This document shows, piece after piece, positions 11,440 through 21,995 of a DNA stretch of 64,000 nucleotides. The notes beneath the pieces were generated by a model. That model made no database searches. It was not told the DNA's origin and worked only from the letters and a program-made list of their open reading frames with translations. The stretch covers positions 2,178,426 through 2,242,425 of the forward strand of contig MU004235.1 in NCBI GenBank assembly GCA_010405405.1, written 5' to 3'. Origin of the DNA: Microthyrium microscopicum (taxonomy: Eukaryota > Ascomycota > Dothideomycetes > Microthyriales > Microthyriaceae). Within the stretch, counting starts at the first letter, position 1. The number at the start of each line of letters is the position of its first letter. A program made the position numbers and the translations under genes.

Positions 11440-12537
11440 GATGAAAGCGTAATTTGACTATTGTCTAAGCATGAGGGTGGCAAGTTGCTCGGGAGGTTTA
11501 CTGTAAACTCAGAAGCGGTCCACCAGTTATGAGGCCGCGGAAGTAATGTATAAGATATTGTTCCGGTGGCAGGACGGAAAGTCCAAAGGCATCAATCGTT
11601 TGGCAGTCCGGGTAGGACCAACACAGGTGTATCGAACACTTGCATGATGAGATGTACTTCCCTGTACTTATTATCAAGGCGAGGAAGCTCTGTATCAACA
11701 TGGGAGAGAACTTCCCAGGTAGCAAACTCGTAATACATGGATGAACAATTTTTCCTTGGTGTCCAACGCAATAGGCTCGAGTCATGGAGTCGAAAGTCAT
11801 ATTACAGCGGGAGGGAACCGGGGTACATGTAGAGTGTTCTTCGCTTATGCATCATGCATTTCGCTCGATTCCAAGGTCCCTACTTTTGTAGCGACCTGAA
11901 ACGATTGAGGAGAGAGGATCATTTGTACCGGGTTAATGATAACTCCAAGATCGAGACTGTGGGCATATGTTTATAACGCTCCATCACATTGAACCTGCAA
12001 GATAATGAATTGCATTGCATATAGTCCACTTTTGGCCTCCTACATGCCGTATGCGGGATTCTGAGACCTCGTCCCTGTGTCGATCTTCCGTGGCGGGCCA
12101 TGGCGGGCTGCGTGGACGGACATTTAAACTGAATGGAGATGCAGATCGTTTTGGATGGCCTTCGCAAAGAGACAAGTATCTCAATGTAGTTCGCTGATTG
12201 GCAATCTTTTTGCGAAGAAATATCAGTTCATGGGTAACATTCCATGGAGAGACAGGAGAGAGCACGCTGCATCGATACAGATCATCATAGTCACCTCTTC
12301 TAGAGAAGATGTAGTAGTGTCTATCGTCCTTTGACATAGTATACCTAGCACTCGCAGTGATGTGTAGTCTGTCTATATTCAGTCAGATTGGTCATGCTTG
12401 GATTTGTAGCCACATATACCTTATAGGATAAAGATCATCAGCTGTCTGATCATAGGCAAGCAATAGACTAGTAGAATTGTAAAACGCCTTTCCTCCCTGC
12501 TTGTCAGTTTAGGGATTCGAGTCAATATGCATTGACA
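11440..12537. other. Intergenic, no gene recognised
   Basis: Several minus-strand frames of 80-117 codons occur (11498-11800, 11984-12337) but show no family features and no joinable exon pattern. It lies upstream of the rhodopsin-like gene and to the left of the MITE. Confidence 0.5.
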
Positions 12538-12575
12538 TACCGAAAACTTCCATTCAGTCGTGACAAGCTAGCGCG
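12538..12575 (+). repeat. Left inverted repeat of MITE copy 1
   Basis: Thirty-eight bases starting TACCGAAAAC and ending TAGCGCG; exact reverse complement of 12650-12687. Confidence 0.95.
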
Positions 12576-12649
12576 CTTTTCCAGCGAGGTTTTGTGCCTA
12601 AGCAATAGTGAGGGTCCCCTAAATCCGAAGTGCCCCCTGCAAAACAAAC

Positions 12650-12687
12650 CGCGCTAGCTTGTCACGACTGAATGGAAGTTTTCGGTA
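12650..12687 (-). repeat. Right inverted repeat of MITE copy 1
   Basis: Exact reverse complement of the left arm at 12538-12575, ending GTTTTCGGTA. Confidence 0.95.
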
Positions 12688-13239
12688 ATAGTCCTGAAGA
12701 AGTCACTACTTTGGTCTGTCGTCAAACTTAGAGGTAAAGTCTCTGATATTGTTTACCTGAATCATGACTTGGACAACTGTGTCCAGAAAAATATGATCAA
12801 ATTGAGATTTGGAAAGGCCGAGTGAGGTAAAGATCGTGAAAAGTAGGAGGATGAGGCTCAAAAAACGTCAAACAGCCACACCAAAGCTGGAAAGGGCAGA
12901 AAGGCGAAACTCTATCTGAAGATCCCTGCAAGTCAATACGCTAAAAGCGGCCGCAAAAGAGGCCAATGATTTTAAGCATCAAAAGCAAAGCTTAATTATC
13001 GTGGTGTGTCGCCCTGGCGCCCAACCTTTTTTGGAAGTGGCATTTTTATGGTCCTATTGCAAGTCGTTCAGCAAGCCCAGCGCGTATTTCACCAAATGCC
13101 AAAGATGGCTATGAAAAGGGTCCCCCAGCTGAACAGATCTGGATGCAACAGATTCATGGAGTCAAGTCCGTCCATTTTACAAACTACCAACTTGATCTTT
13201 CCACGACCGAAATCTTCAATTTACAGCCTTTAAGCTACC
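12688..13239. other. Intergenic, promoter of the CFEM-like gene
   Basis: No gene or known site recognised. A 75-codon plus-strand frame (13006-13233) ends just before the CFEM-like ATG and is probably leader sequence. Confidence 0.5.
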
Positions 13240-14255
13240 ATGCAGATCTCCCGAGTAGCGGCGGTAGCCTGGCTCATCATCAGCACTCGAGCGCAAACTC
13301 CCAGCACTGCCAATTTACCTTCTTGTGGCGTTCGTGATGCCCTTAACCCCTTTTTGCTGGATATTGTAGAGAAGCTGACTTGCGACCAGAGAACCTGTAT
13401 AGTGAATAGTATAAATCAACAAACAGTGTGCTCAAGTACAGATACGTCATGTCTTTGTGGCAATTCTGCTCTCGGGTATAGCATTGGCTACTGTTTGGGG
13501 TCGACGTGCGATTCTGCCGATATAAGCACGTCGGAAGCCTGGGTGGAACAGCTGTGTAGTGGTAAGATCCCAAACCTCGCCGCTTGAGAACGATCTAACA
13601 TATTCCAGGCAGCTCTACAACCCAGACAACAGCGGTCATATACACGGCGGCCACAGCGCATGCCGCTACGGCATCCGCAAGCTCAAAGTCAGGAGGTACC
13701 ACCTATAATGACCAAGGATACGCAGATGGAACCTCCGGAGGAGGACTATCTACAGGGGCCAAAATCGGTATTGGGATTGGCGTGCCGCTTGCTGTCTTCC
13801 TTATAGGAGGCATCTTTGCAGCCTTTCTGCTGGGCAGACGAAGAAAAATCGCAGCTGTAGGCCAAGCACCACCAGCATACTCTTACGCTGAGCAACAAGC
13901 GCCTGTTCAGGGTCCTAACGGTTTCGCGTCCATGTCAATGGACCCGAAGATGGCTCCTCAGGCGTCCGTTGTGGATATGTACCCTCTACAATCCCAAGAT
14001 ATGCAGATGTCCCAACAAATGCACCAGCAAGTTCCACAGCAGCCTATCCCGCACCCAAACGCATTCGAGATGCAAGGCTCTATGGCACAATCCCAATTCA
14101 ATCACGGATACGCGAATTCTGGAGTTTCGCCGCAACAATTACATGCAACGCCTTTACCAACTCATGCATCGCCTGTATCAGCTCATCAGCAAGTTTATGA
14201 AGCACCTACGAATGCTCCCATGGTGACGAGTGCAAGTGAACTGCCGGCAGCGTAA
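13240..14255 (+). CDS. CFEM-like single-pass surface protein with Gln-rich cytoplasmic tail
   Basis: Two exons (13240-13561, 13609-14255; 47-nt intron, GTAAGA...CCAG) give 322 residues. A signal peptide (about 1-19) is followed by a Cys-rich domain (about 29-107) spaced like CFEM: a PSC start, TCDQRTC, then a central CLC with a nearby Asp, and a final C. I count nine cysteines, one more than the classic eight. A Ser/Thr stalk and a Gly/Ile/Leu transmembrane helix (about 175-200) lead to a basic LGRRRK stop-transfer and a Gln/Pro/Met-rich tail of about 120 residues. CFEM proteins serve as surface receptors, haem binders or virulence factors; this type I layout suggests a receptor-like or wall-sensor role, which is inference. 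Confidence 0.82.
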
Positions 14256-14403
14256 GATTGCTTGGACGAAACGTTGATGACTGAATATGGGGTAGCGCTG
14301 TTGATCAATTATCCACCCCTTAGGTACTAAGCCACTCAAACAAAAATCCGAATGATTGTCAGAAAAGTTATTACTTTGCAAGCTGCACTTCATTACAGCG
14401 TAA

Positions 14404-15248
14404 TCACAGCATTGCTCGCCAGCCGTCTTGCAATGGTCTTTCTAATCCAAGATGATCGGCTACCTGCCCAAGATGATCAAAGCCCCAAAAAGCCTCAGTC
14501 TCGCCTTTCTTATTCGTAGCTATCGATGATCAGACATGTTCGCTTCGTGGGTAGTATTGAATGTGCAAACTTACCAACAAACCACGGCATTCCAAAGGCT
14601 CCAGTATCAAAAGCTTCTTGAGTTTTCTCCGATAAGCCATCTTTGACATCCTTTGTGCTTGTCGCTTGCATGACTTTATCAAGCTGATCATTTGCTAGCA
14701 CACTACCAAGAACGCTTCCAAGCGCAGCAGGTTCATTGATTCGAGTGTGCTCTACCCAGAATGCAGTGTATACAGCTGAGGTACATTGAACTAGTAGCTC
14801 CGGATACAGAATGCTCACTGCGGTGAGAGCGCGTTGCGGTGTTAGTGTAAGAACAGGAAACCCCTCAGGCGTTTCCGGCTTAAGAGGGATGTTGAATTGC
14901 TTCGCCCACCGAAGACGTTCAACATAAATCCATTTATTCTTGTCTGCCAAGATGGTTAGCTACCGTACTCGACACTTGGACGTTGATCAAACTTGCTTGT
15001 GATTTCAATCGGTGGACGATTGTCGCAAGCTTTCATCAAGCCTCCCAGAAATATTGGGACATAGGTTTTCTCTACGTTCTTGAAGGCAGGAAGGTTCTGA
15101 TAGTCAGTCAGTACCTTGTTATTGCGCGATAATCAACACCAACGGCAGCTGTTCATTGCACCACTCTACTAACCTCCAAAGCCCAAAAGGCAAAATAAGC
15201 AAAGGGGCTGACAGTATCAAAGTACAACTTGAGTTTAGGGCTAGGCAT
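14404..15248 (-). CDS. Kappa-class glutathione S-transferase / DsbA-like isomerase
   Basis: Four exons (15248-15174, 15096-14997, 14943-14575, 14519-14404) give 219 residues, the normal size for GSTK. The thioredoxin-like start KLKLYFDTVSPFAYFA carries the active-site Ser region. PPIEIT followed by NKWIYVERLRWAKQF, then GAFGMPWFV and GFDHLGQVADHLGLERP, are family hallmarks. Kappa GSTs conjugate glutathione or reduce peroxides in mitochondria or peroxisomes; the bacterial relatives are 2-hydroxychromene-2-carboxylate isomerases. No canonical SKL ends this protein (it ends AML). Intron 2 (14944-14996) starts GCAAGT, a GC-AG intron, and no GT donor there preserves the frame at a normal intron length. 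Confidence 0.92.
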
Positions 15249-15653
15249 TTTCCTTTCGATAAAGCTTTGAGCGTTAGAGTATGGTAGAAGAATTCAAGTT
15301 ATTGACGTTGAATTAAAGTTGTGGTTCTGTTGATCGTGACCTCAGAGGCTCAGAAGAGAAGTTGCCCCTCGTGTCGATTGATTTGCCTCGGTTTCAAAAG
15401 TTGTCCTACTACTACTAGTACTTTCAAACTTCTACCTTTTGTTAGTGTTTCACGTTGTTCAGTTTACAATGTTCGCCAATGGCATAATAGACAAAACGGT
15501 GTTCATAAGTTTTGCATTTGGTGCATTCAGCACTGTGTCATTAATCTGTCATTAGATGGGCCTCCCTTGTCCAAAGCACCCACTGATTCCCAATGCCGGA
15601 CGATGACCGAATCTAAGGCAATACATCCAATCCGATCCACCATCATTCGAGCC
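15249..15653. other. Intergenic, GSTK promoter
   Basis: No feature recognised; both neighbours are on the minus strand. Confidence 0.5.
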
Positions 15654-16106
15654 TCAAGCCGAGCAGATTGACAAGGTAGCGCCAGAGGCAGCTGGAAGAG
15701 ATGTGGCGATGCGACAGGTGTTTGGGTCGGCACCCGCTGGGCAGCTGAAAGCAGCGGCACCAGTAAGTTTGTCGTAGATCTCCTTGAGCGACATGCACTG
15801 GCCACTGGCACCGGAAAGAGTGATGTGAGATGGATCGTTGAAGCCTCCAGCGTTGGGACGAATGGCCTGGTTGGTCACGTCGTAGTTGCCGCATGGAAGG
15901 ACAGCATCGCCAACAGCACCAGAGATGCGACCGATGACAGCAGCGACATCGCGAGCCTGGGCTTGGGTGAGAGCACCACAGTCGTTGGTGGAGCTTGCGC
16001 CTGGGAGAGCTGCAACGAGGAATGCTGAGAGCGTGATAATCTAGCCGGGTTAGAAACTACAAAGCTTGAAGCTATGGAGAGAACTTACCAGTCCGAAGAA
16101 CATCAT
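15654..16106 (-). CDS. Small secreted six-cysteine protein (effector-like)
   Basis: Two exons (16106-16089 and 16040-15654, 48-nt intron GTAAGT...CTAG) encode 134 residues. A strong signal peptide (MMFFGLIITLSAFLVAALPG) is interrupted by the intron after codon 6. The mature part has six cysteines in DC, PC, QC, SC, TC and IC contexts, an Ala/Val-rich helix and a Gly/Ser-rich loop. I do not recognise a family. Its size, secretion and even cysteine count fit small secreted proteins that act at the host interface, but this is inference. Tandem ATGATG leaves the exact start open by one codon. Coding is supported by the clean intron and continuous frame. Confidence 0.8.
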
Positions 16107-16906
16107 CTTGAAAGCTTAGAAGTTTAGGAGCTTTGTAAGATTGTGGTCAAGTGTGTGAGAGCAGCTTTCGAAGGTTGTGAGATATGATGTTGTGGTTGTG
16201 GAGGTTGAGGGCAGAAAGCTGTGAAACCAAGGGATGTCAAGGCGGAAGATTAAATAGTGCGACAACCTACAAAAGCAAACTGAGAGAGTGAAGTTTACGA
16301 AAGCTCAAGTGAAAATGGCCAGTTACTGAGCATTCCAACTGCCTAAGTGACGGCACAGCAATCTGCACAATGATCCGGATTGAGTAACCTCAACTAACAG
16401 GCTACCTGAAATTCCCATCTTCACCTCGATAGACTGAACATAGTAATCGTATTGCTGGATGAAGATGCCTAGATAGTCCAAAGTTGAGCAAACGTGTACC
16501 GAATCATCAAGGGCTTAACTGTGAAATCAAGGGTTTGAAGGTAGAAGAACCTCATGCGGGTTGACACAAATTCAATTTTGCAGACGCTATGGTACGACTT
16601 GATGGTTGTATCTAATGTTCAGTCAGCCCAAATATTCAAGTTATGTCTAATCGCTAGATATGCGATTGAAATCCAATCATCTTGCGCGTTTATGCTAGGC
16701 GAGAGCTGATTTACCCTCGCGATCAATGATATGTATAAACCGGCATTCTGATTGGAGCACGTAGCTTCTCAAAAGAGATCTTTGTTTTGTGCAATTATCC
16801 CCCCCCTGAAAATACATTAGACGTACGTCTAGTCATGAATGCAAATTTATTGCAGTTGAACACGCGTGAACACAGTGTTCGAGCGATTTCTTCCGATTTA
16901 TTGAAA
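16107..16906. other. Intergenic, promoter of the small secreted protein
   Basis: AT-rich, with a short C run near 16800. No gene, repeat or known site recognised. Confidence 0.5.
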
Positions 16907-18749
16907 CTAAAGTTTAACCTGGAATCTTGGGTTCTTCCTAAGCCACGAGCCATATATAGCAAAAAGCAATGGAATCGGTACCAAAGCCAACGCAAGAAAT
17001 CCAAGCAAAGAGTTCCCCCAGCCCAGACCCAGCTTGTTGTACATCTTCAAACCGCACAGGGGTAGAAGGCTTCCAAGAAGCGATCGTAGTACCGTGTTCG
17101 CTGCGATTGCGCTGGCTGCATAACGTGTAAAAGCATCCACGATATAAGTTTGCATTGACATCTGTTCTCTTATAAATAGGGTAACCTGAGTAAACAAGAA
17201 CATAACTCACAAAGATGACCAGAAGTGCGAAACCGGTACAGGCGGTTCCGATTAGCGGTGCTATCCAATGTACTTTATACTGTGTCGTCCACCCTGCAAA
17301 TCGTTAGTATGTCAAGTGGCAAGTGTATTACAGCGAGCATACCATATATGAATAGCCCAACGGGTAGTAGACAAGCTGCTGGGGTGATGACCCATATAGG
17401 GATTCGGTCTTCCGGTACGACCTCCTCCCCTCTTGCTTGTTTTCCCTTGATTATTTTGTCTGTCACCGTTCCCATGATGCCAAGCGATAGCATCATACCT
17501 ATACCCAGGGGAATGAATACAAGTCCCACTGCTCCAGTGCTGAATCCATAGTTCTCCTGGAATACAAAAGTGAATGTCGTGAACAATAGATATAGTATCC
17601 CGTAAGCCACAGCCACGTACATACAAGTCAAGGTAACAATCGGCGATAGGAACAGCATTTTTGTCGGACGAACGATGGCTCGTAAGAACACTTGTTTCAT
17701 GGGGACATCCGAAGCCAATCGTGACCGTAGATCAGGATTTGCGGTCTCCTTTCGAAGTCGAGCTGCTTTGTGCTCAAGTATTACTGGAGCATAGGTTTCT
17801 CTGCTAAAGAAGAAGCCGGCTACTGTTCCAACACCAGAGAGGATTGCCAGTAACCAGAAGCTCCAGCGCCAACCCTTTGCTTCGACAAGGTAGCCCCCTG
17901 CCACAGGTCCTGAACCAGTCAGTAAGCATCAATGTAATGCATATTAACAGGAGAGGGCTAACACAATTAATGGGTCATTTGCACGACTGTTGAAGAAAAA
18001 GACATTCTTACCAAAAACAGGTCCAAGAAGAGGACCAATAGCCCATATAGCCATGGCTCCACCTCTTTTCTCTACTGGCATCATATCGGCGATAGTGCCT
18101 CCACCAATGGTCAGAGGACATACCCCAAAGATGCCATGAATAAAACGGAAGGCTACCAGCTGTCCCATATTTTTGGCGAGACCGCAAGCTACCGCAAAAA
18201 CAACAAACAAGACGTTGCAGACATTATAAAGCCAATATCTTCCGTATATCTCCGAGAGAGGAGCGATAACGAGTGGGCCAAAGGCGAAACCTAGTAGATA
18301 GATAGAGACCACAAAGGTTGCGAGTAGCTCATTAGTGATTCCAAAGTCTTTGATCACATCCGGAACACCTGGTGCAAACATGGAGGATGCTAGCGGACTA
18401 TATCTGTGTCAGCTTGTGTCTTTGGAAGCGGAGAGATAATTCGACCATACGTGATGAGTGTTACATAGCTCAAGACAGCTATTTGTCCCCATTTCTTTTG
18501 CGAAGACCAATTCATAGGATTGTGTGGGTCCATATTTTCCGGCTCATCCCACCAAACTTCATTGGGATCTGTCCCTACCGAGATATTAGGGGTTATGGAT
18601 CCCTTTTCTTCGTCGGAGTGTCGAGTTCCGGCGCGAATATTGGTTGAAATATCAGCATCATGACCCTCCTCGTATGCAAGCTTCTCGTTCTGATCTTTGA
18701 GATCCATGCCGTCGAGGGTCGGATTGTGGTAGTTGCCTGGTGTGGTCAT
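16907..18749 (-). CDS. MFS drug:H+ antiporter (DHA1, TPO1/FLR1-like)
   Basis: Five exons (18749-18451, 18397-18012, 17909-17343, 17293-17211, 17161-16907) give 529 residues, typical of a 12-helix fungal DHA1 transporter. The cytosolic N-terminus ends [20 protein letters not shown], a clade hallmark. Next come [14 protein letters not shown] (the loop 2-3 motif), [35 protein letters not shown] (antiporter motif C, split by intron 2) and [11 protein letters not shown]. Family members export polyamines, fungicides or toxins across the plasma membrane using the proton gradient; the substrate here is unknown. Introns are 53, 102, 49 and 48 nt with GT-AG ends. No biosynthetic backbone gene lies nearby. 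Confidence 0.93.
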
Positions 18750-20451
18750 CGTACACGAGGTAGCTATCGTTTTGTTAGCTGCTCTGTAGCATCTCTTTCA
18801 AAAAGGCAGTAAGAACTATCTCGTGCTAGGCTTCTGAAGTATCAACACACCACCTTCACATCTCAGTCATTAAAAGCCAAAGTTACATGTGTCGCGGGTT
18901 ATGAAAGATCTGAAGTTTCCCCTGATCTCATGGTAGCATAATAACAAACGCGAATTGTCTCTTGTACAAGAATAACACTTACGTTGTCTATAACCAGTGA
19001 AAATGAGTGATGATATCGTATAGAAGGGACCTTAATTATGAGGCTCAGTTCTGCTAGTGAACCGAAAACGCCCTTGGAGCATCCGTGAACAAGTACGGCA
19101 GAGATCCGCAGGAGACGAAAAGAGCGATCCTCCAGAAAGCGCGACTTCTTAGTCTCGAAAAAAATTGCTCCACAGCCTTTTATACCTTAAAGCTGCAAAC
19201 CATGTCCACGATGGTGATAACCCATTGCCATTGCTTGCCATTGGCCAATCCAAAGAGAGGCTTCGGAAAAGAAGGTTTGCCGAATCCGCGCCCATGGCAA
19301 GGCGGCGACATGGCACCAGGGCCGCCCCCTTTTGACTTGGATTCAATGGCGAGTTCGCCAGCCACAGGGATTAAGTTGTTTCGCTGCCTTACTGAAGCGC
19401 AGATGGACAAAGATCTGAGCAGGTGAGCGAATCAGATGTTTTGAAAACGACGCGATACTCGAGGTCTCAACCCTGGCTCGTGTAATTCAGTGACCGACTT
19501 TGGATATCTAAGAATGATCTCTGGAGTCAGGAATGAAGATAGCGCTGCCTTGACGTTGAAAGAAAGTTGGGCCTAGACCTCGGTTTCGGTTTCCCCCGCA
19601 ATATATTCATGAAGACATTGAAGAGACGAATTTTTCACGTCCATCCTGGCATCCTCTAGGACTATCAACAACATCGGGAGCAGCCGTGACCCTTGTGGAA
19701 CTGATGATGCTTGCATTTTTTGGCCTGTCAAGAAGCGACCAAGCTGGGCACCTACATTAGCTTGTGTCGCACCACACTACGACAAAAGAGACATGCTGAA
19801 GATCGGGTAAATCGGCAGCTTGAGTCTGGGTATATTCTTCATCTTTCTGATCTTTTACCACTTCGTTCGTTCTCTGTTACCTACCTAGTGTCTTGGAAGC
19901 AGCATCGTGGCGGAAATCGAGGGGGATCTGATCCGAGTCTTCATTCCTCCTAATCTTATCAAAGTCTTCGAAGAGAAGAAGAGGACGAAGCCGCCCGCTA
20001 TAGGGATCGCATTCCAATGTCCATACTTCTCGTTCAAAAGCTGGCGTAAAGAGGTGTCTCCAGCCCAACATAAACATGTTAGTACTACTTGATATAGCAT
20101 TGATCTGATTGTCCAAACAAGCAATACTCGTGCAACTCAAACGGGAGCCAATGTAGTATAACCCGACACTTGGGTATTATAGTTTTTGTAATCCACAAGT
20201 TACCACAAGTTTGGATATGATGTCCAGACTACTGGATATTCCAGCGATTTGTCTGTTAGTAGTGCCCATGATATTCGGGACGTAACATCTAACGCCCTTA
20301 ACTTCAAACATCCCAACTCCCAGAGATACGCTCACTTTTCCCATTTCAGTTCACTATGATGTCTTAGGTATCTTGTGAGGCCTAGTGTTTACAACATGGG
20401 ACTGATGTATATATTATGTTTTATCCAAGACTCATCCATGTACTTAGTCTA
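18750..20451. other. Long intergenic stretch between MFS and cutinase genes
   Basis: No convincing gene. The best candidate is a minus-strand frame at 19877-20140 (87 codons, with a hydrophilic region rich in Asp, Arg and Phe), which could be a worn gene fragment, but no partner exons or family were found. The plus frame at 19085-19426 has random-looking composition. Confidence 0.4.
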
Positions 20452-21400
20452 CTACAAAGGATCGTTAGGAGTCTTCATGATTTTTCTCCCCAATGCTTTT
20501 CCATGGAGCTGTTGTACAATATACTGAGATGAGCGGTCATGCCAAATGGTGCCTCGCTCGTTGTAGGAAGTATGACCAGGGCCTTGCTGGAGATCACCAC
20601 AAGCCTGTTGAGTCGTGTTAGCATTTCAGTTCTACCGCCTGAGTTAGCCACTTACAAAGTCTCCGACAGCGCAATTTGCAATTGTCCTGTCTTTCAAAGG
20701 ATCAAGGATAGTGGTTCCATCTCCAGAACCATAAAGCACCACCGCAATAATCTTCTCCTTCTGCTCGGCAGATAGCATGAGCTGTGCCGTACTCATCACT
20801 GAGCCACCTTGCGAGTATCCAACGAGCGCGAACTTTATGTCGGGACAAGCTTGAATTTGCGCAGTTATCCGCTTGGAAACATCGGTCACGCCAGTGATGA
20901 AGTTGAGCATGTCTGCTGGATACTACAAGACTATACGTTAGAAAGTGCGATACTTGCTTGCTGGGGTCAACATGACTTGCCTGGACGGGATAACCTTGCG
21001 CAGTCTCATTCAGCTTCTTCATATCTCTGATAACTCTTGCCACCAACGGATCTCCCACAATCTGACCTATTGGGCCGGATTCACTGGTACCTCGCGCTGT
21101 TGTCATAATCAGTCTGAACGTCTTCTAAAAGATTATGGCGTAGATATATAGAGCGATATCCGCAGTAATTGTCTGATATGACTTACCAACCAAAACTTCC
21201 AGCTTCGCGCATCCAGGCGGGACTGGACCAAATGGAACAGCCCAGCCAGCTCCACAATCTGCTTTACCAGGCTCAAACATATAAAATGGACCTGGATTCG
21301 GAACGAGCTTCTCTACAACAGTGCAATTTGGATTTGGAGCCCCTAATTGGGCATTGACAGCTGCGAGCAACGTCGCGAGAACAGGAGCGTAGCCCAGCAT
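20452..21400 (-). CDS. Secreted cutinase-family serine esterase
   Basis: Four exons (21400-21187, 21096-20981, 20922-20656, 20604-20452) give 249 residues. A signal peptide (1-17) precedes the alpha/beta-hydrolase core: KLEVLVARGTSESG, AQGYPVQYPAD, then GYSQGG with catalytic Ser147, and GDFAC with Asp198 and His210 completing the likely triad. Conserved cysteines flank these (NC..VGDFAC). Such enzymes cleave cutin polyester or acetyl/acyl esters of plant surfaces. Intron 1 (90 nt) ends ACAACAG, the site that restores LVARGTSE. Intron 2 (20923-20980) starts GCAAGT after CAG, a GC-AG intron. Compared with Fusarium-type cutinases the N-terminus carries an extra Cys/Gly/Pro-rich segment. Confidence 0.93.
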
Positions 21401-21995
21401 GACTGCTGTTTTATTATGCGATTGATGGACTGTGTTGCTAGAGATCTGGAGTGAAGCAGGAAAGTCCACTTACCTTATATTTAACAAGCTTGATGTGAGT
21501 TATTGACCATTAATGAATGAACGACCAATAAATGTATAGCGTCGGACAAAGTAGTTGAAAATTATGAACATCTCCGTGTTTGTGTACAAACTTTCAGCAC
21601 TCTTTTATCAATTCTAAACATGGTAATACCTATTCTCTCTTAGTGTGTGGCTCTACCATGTCGGATCATCCGAGCAATTAAAACCTTCAGAATATATTAA
21701 CGGCCCTCAATTGATCGCATCAAGTAATAGGGTATGAGAGGCCGCACACCTGGCCCATTCGTTGTTTGCAACCCGATAAATAATGGCCAACTATTCTCCA
21801 CTACGCAGTTCCATTATGAACGGCATGATGAACACGCAGCTTGATGACATTGGATCTGCATCTCCTATTCACTGATCAAGTATAACACTCTCAATCCATC
21901 AATCCAAAAATTGATGACTGCCACTATGACTTATAAGAGCTACGCATAAGAGAAGCTTCTTTGTACTAACCCTTAATTCCACTGTCTTTTTCCCT
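21401..21995. other. Intergenic, cutinase promoter
   Basis: AT-rich; no gene or specific motif recognised. Confidence 0.5.

Larger units (their letters stand above)
12538..12687. mobile_element. Foldback MITE copy 1 (TA target, 38-bp perfect terminal inverted repeats)
   Basis: The 150-bp element has perfect inverted repeats at 12538-12575 and 12650-12687, each beginning TACCGAAAAC and ending TAGCGCG at the inner side. The outermost TA on each side fits TA target-site duplication, as for Tc1/mariner-type elements. The 74-bp centre has no open frame. It could fold into a 38-bp hairpin. It sits between the divergently oriented rhodopsin-like and CFEM-like genes. A second, diverged member lies at 46274-46424. 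Confidence 0.9.

Noticed and set aside
11984-12337. 117-codon minus-strand frame
   Set aside because: No domain, no signal peptide and no supported splice partners.
7200-18749. P450, GSTK and MFS as a secondary-metabolite cluster
   Set aside because: No polyketide synthase, peptide synthetase, terpene synthase or pathway regulator lies among them.
19877-20140. 87-codon minus-strand frame, possible gene remnant
   Set aside because: No family, no joinable exons; could be chance in a long intergenic stretch.
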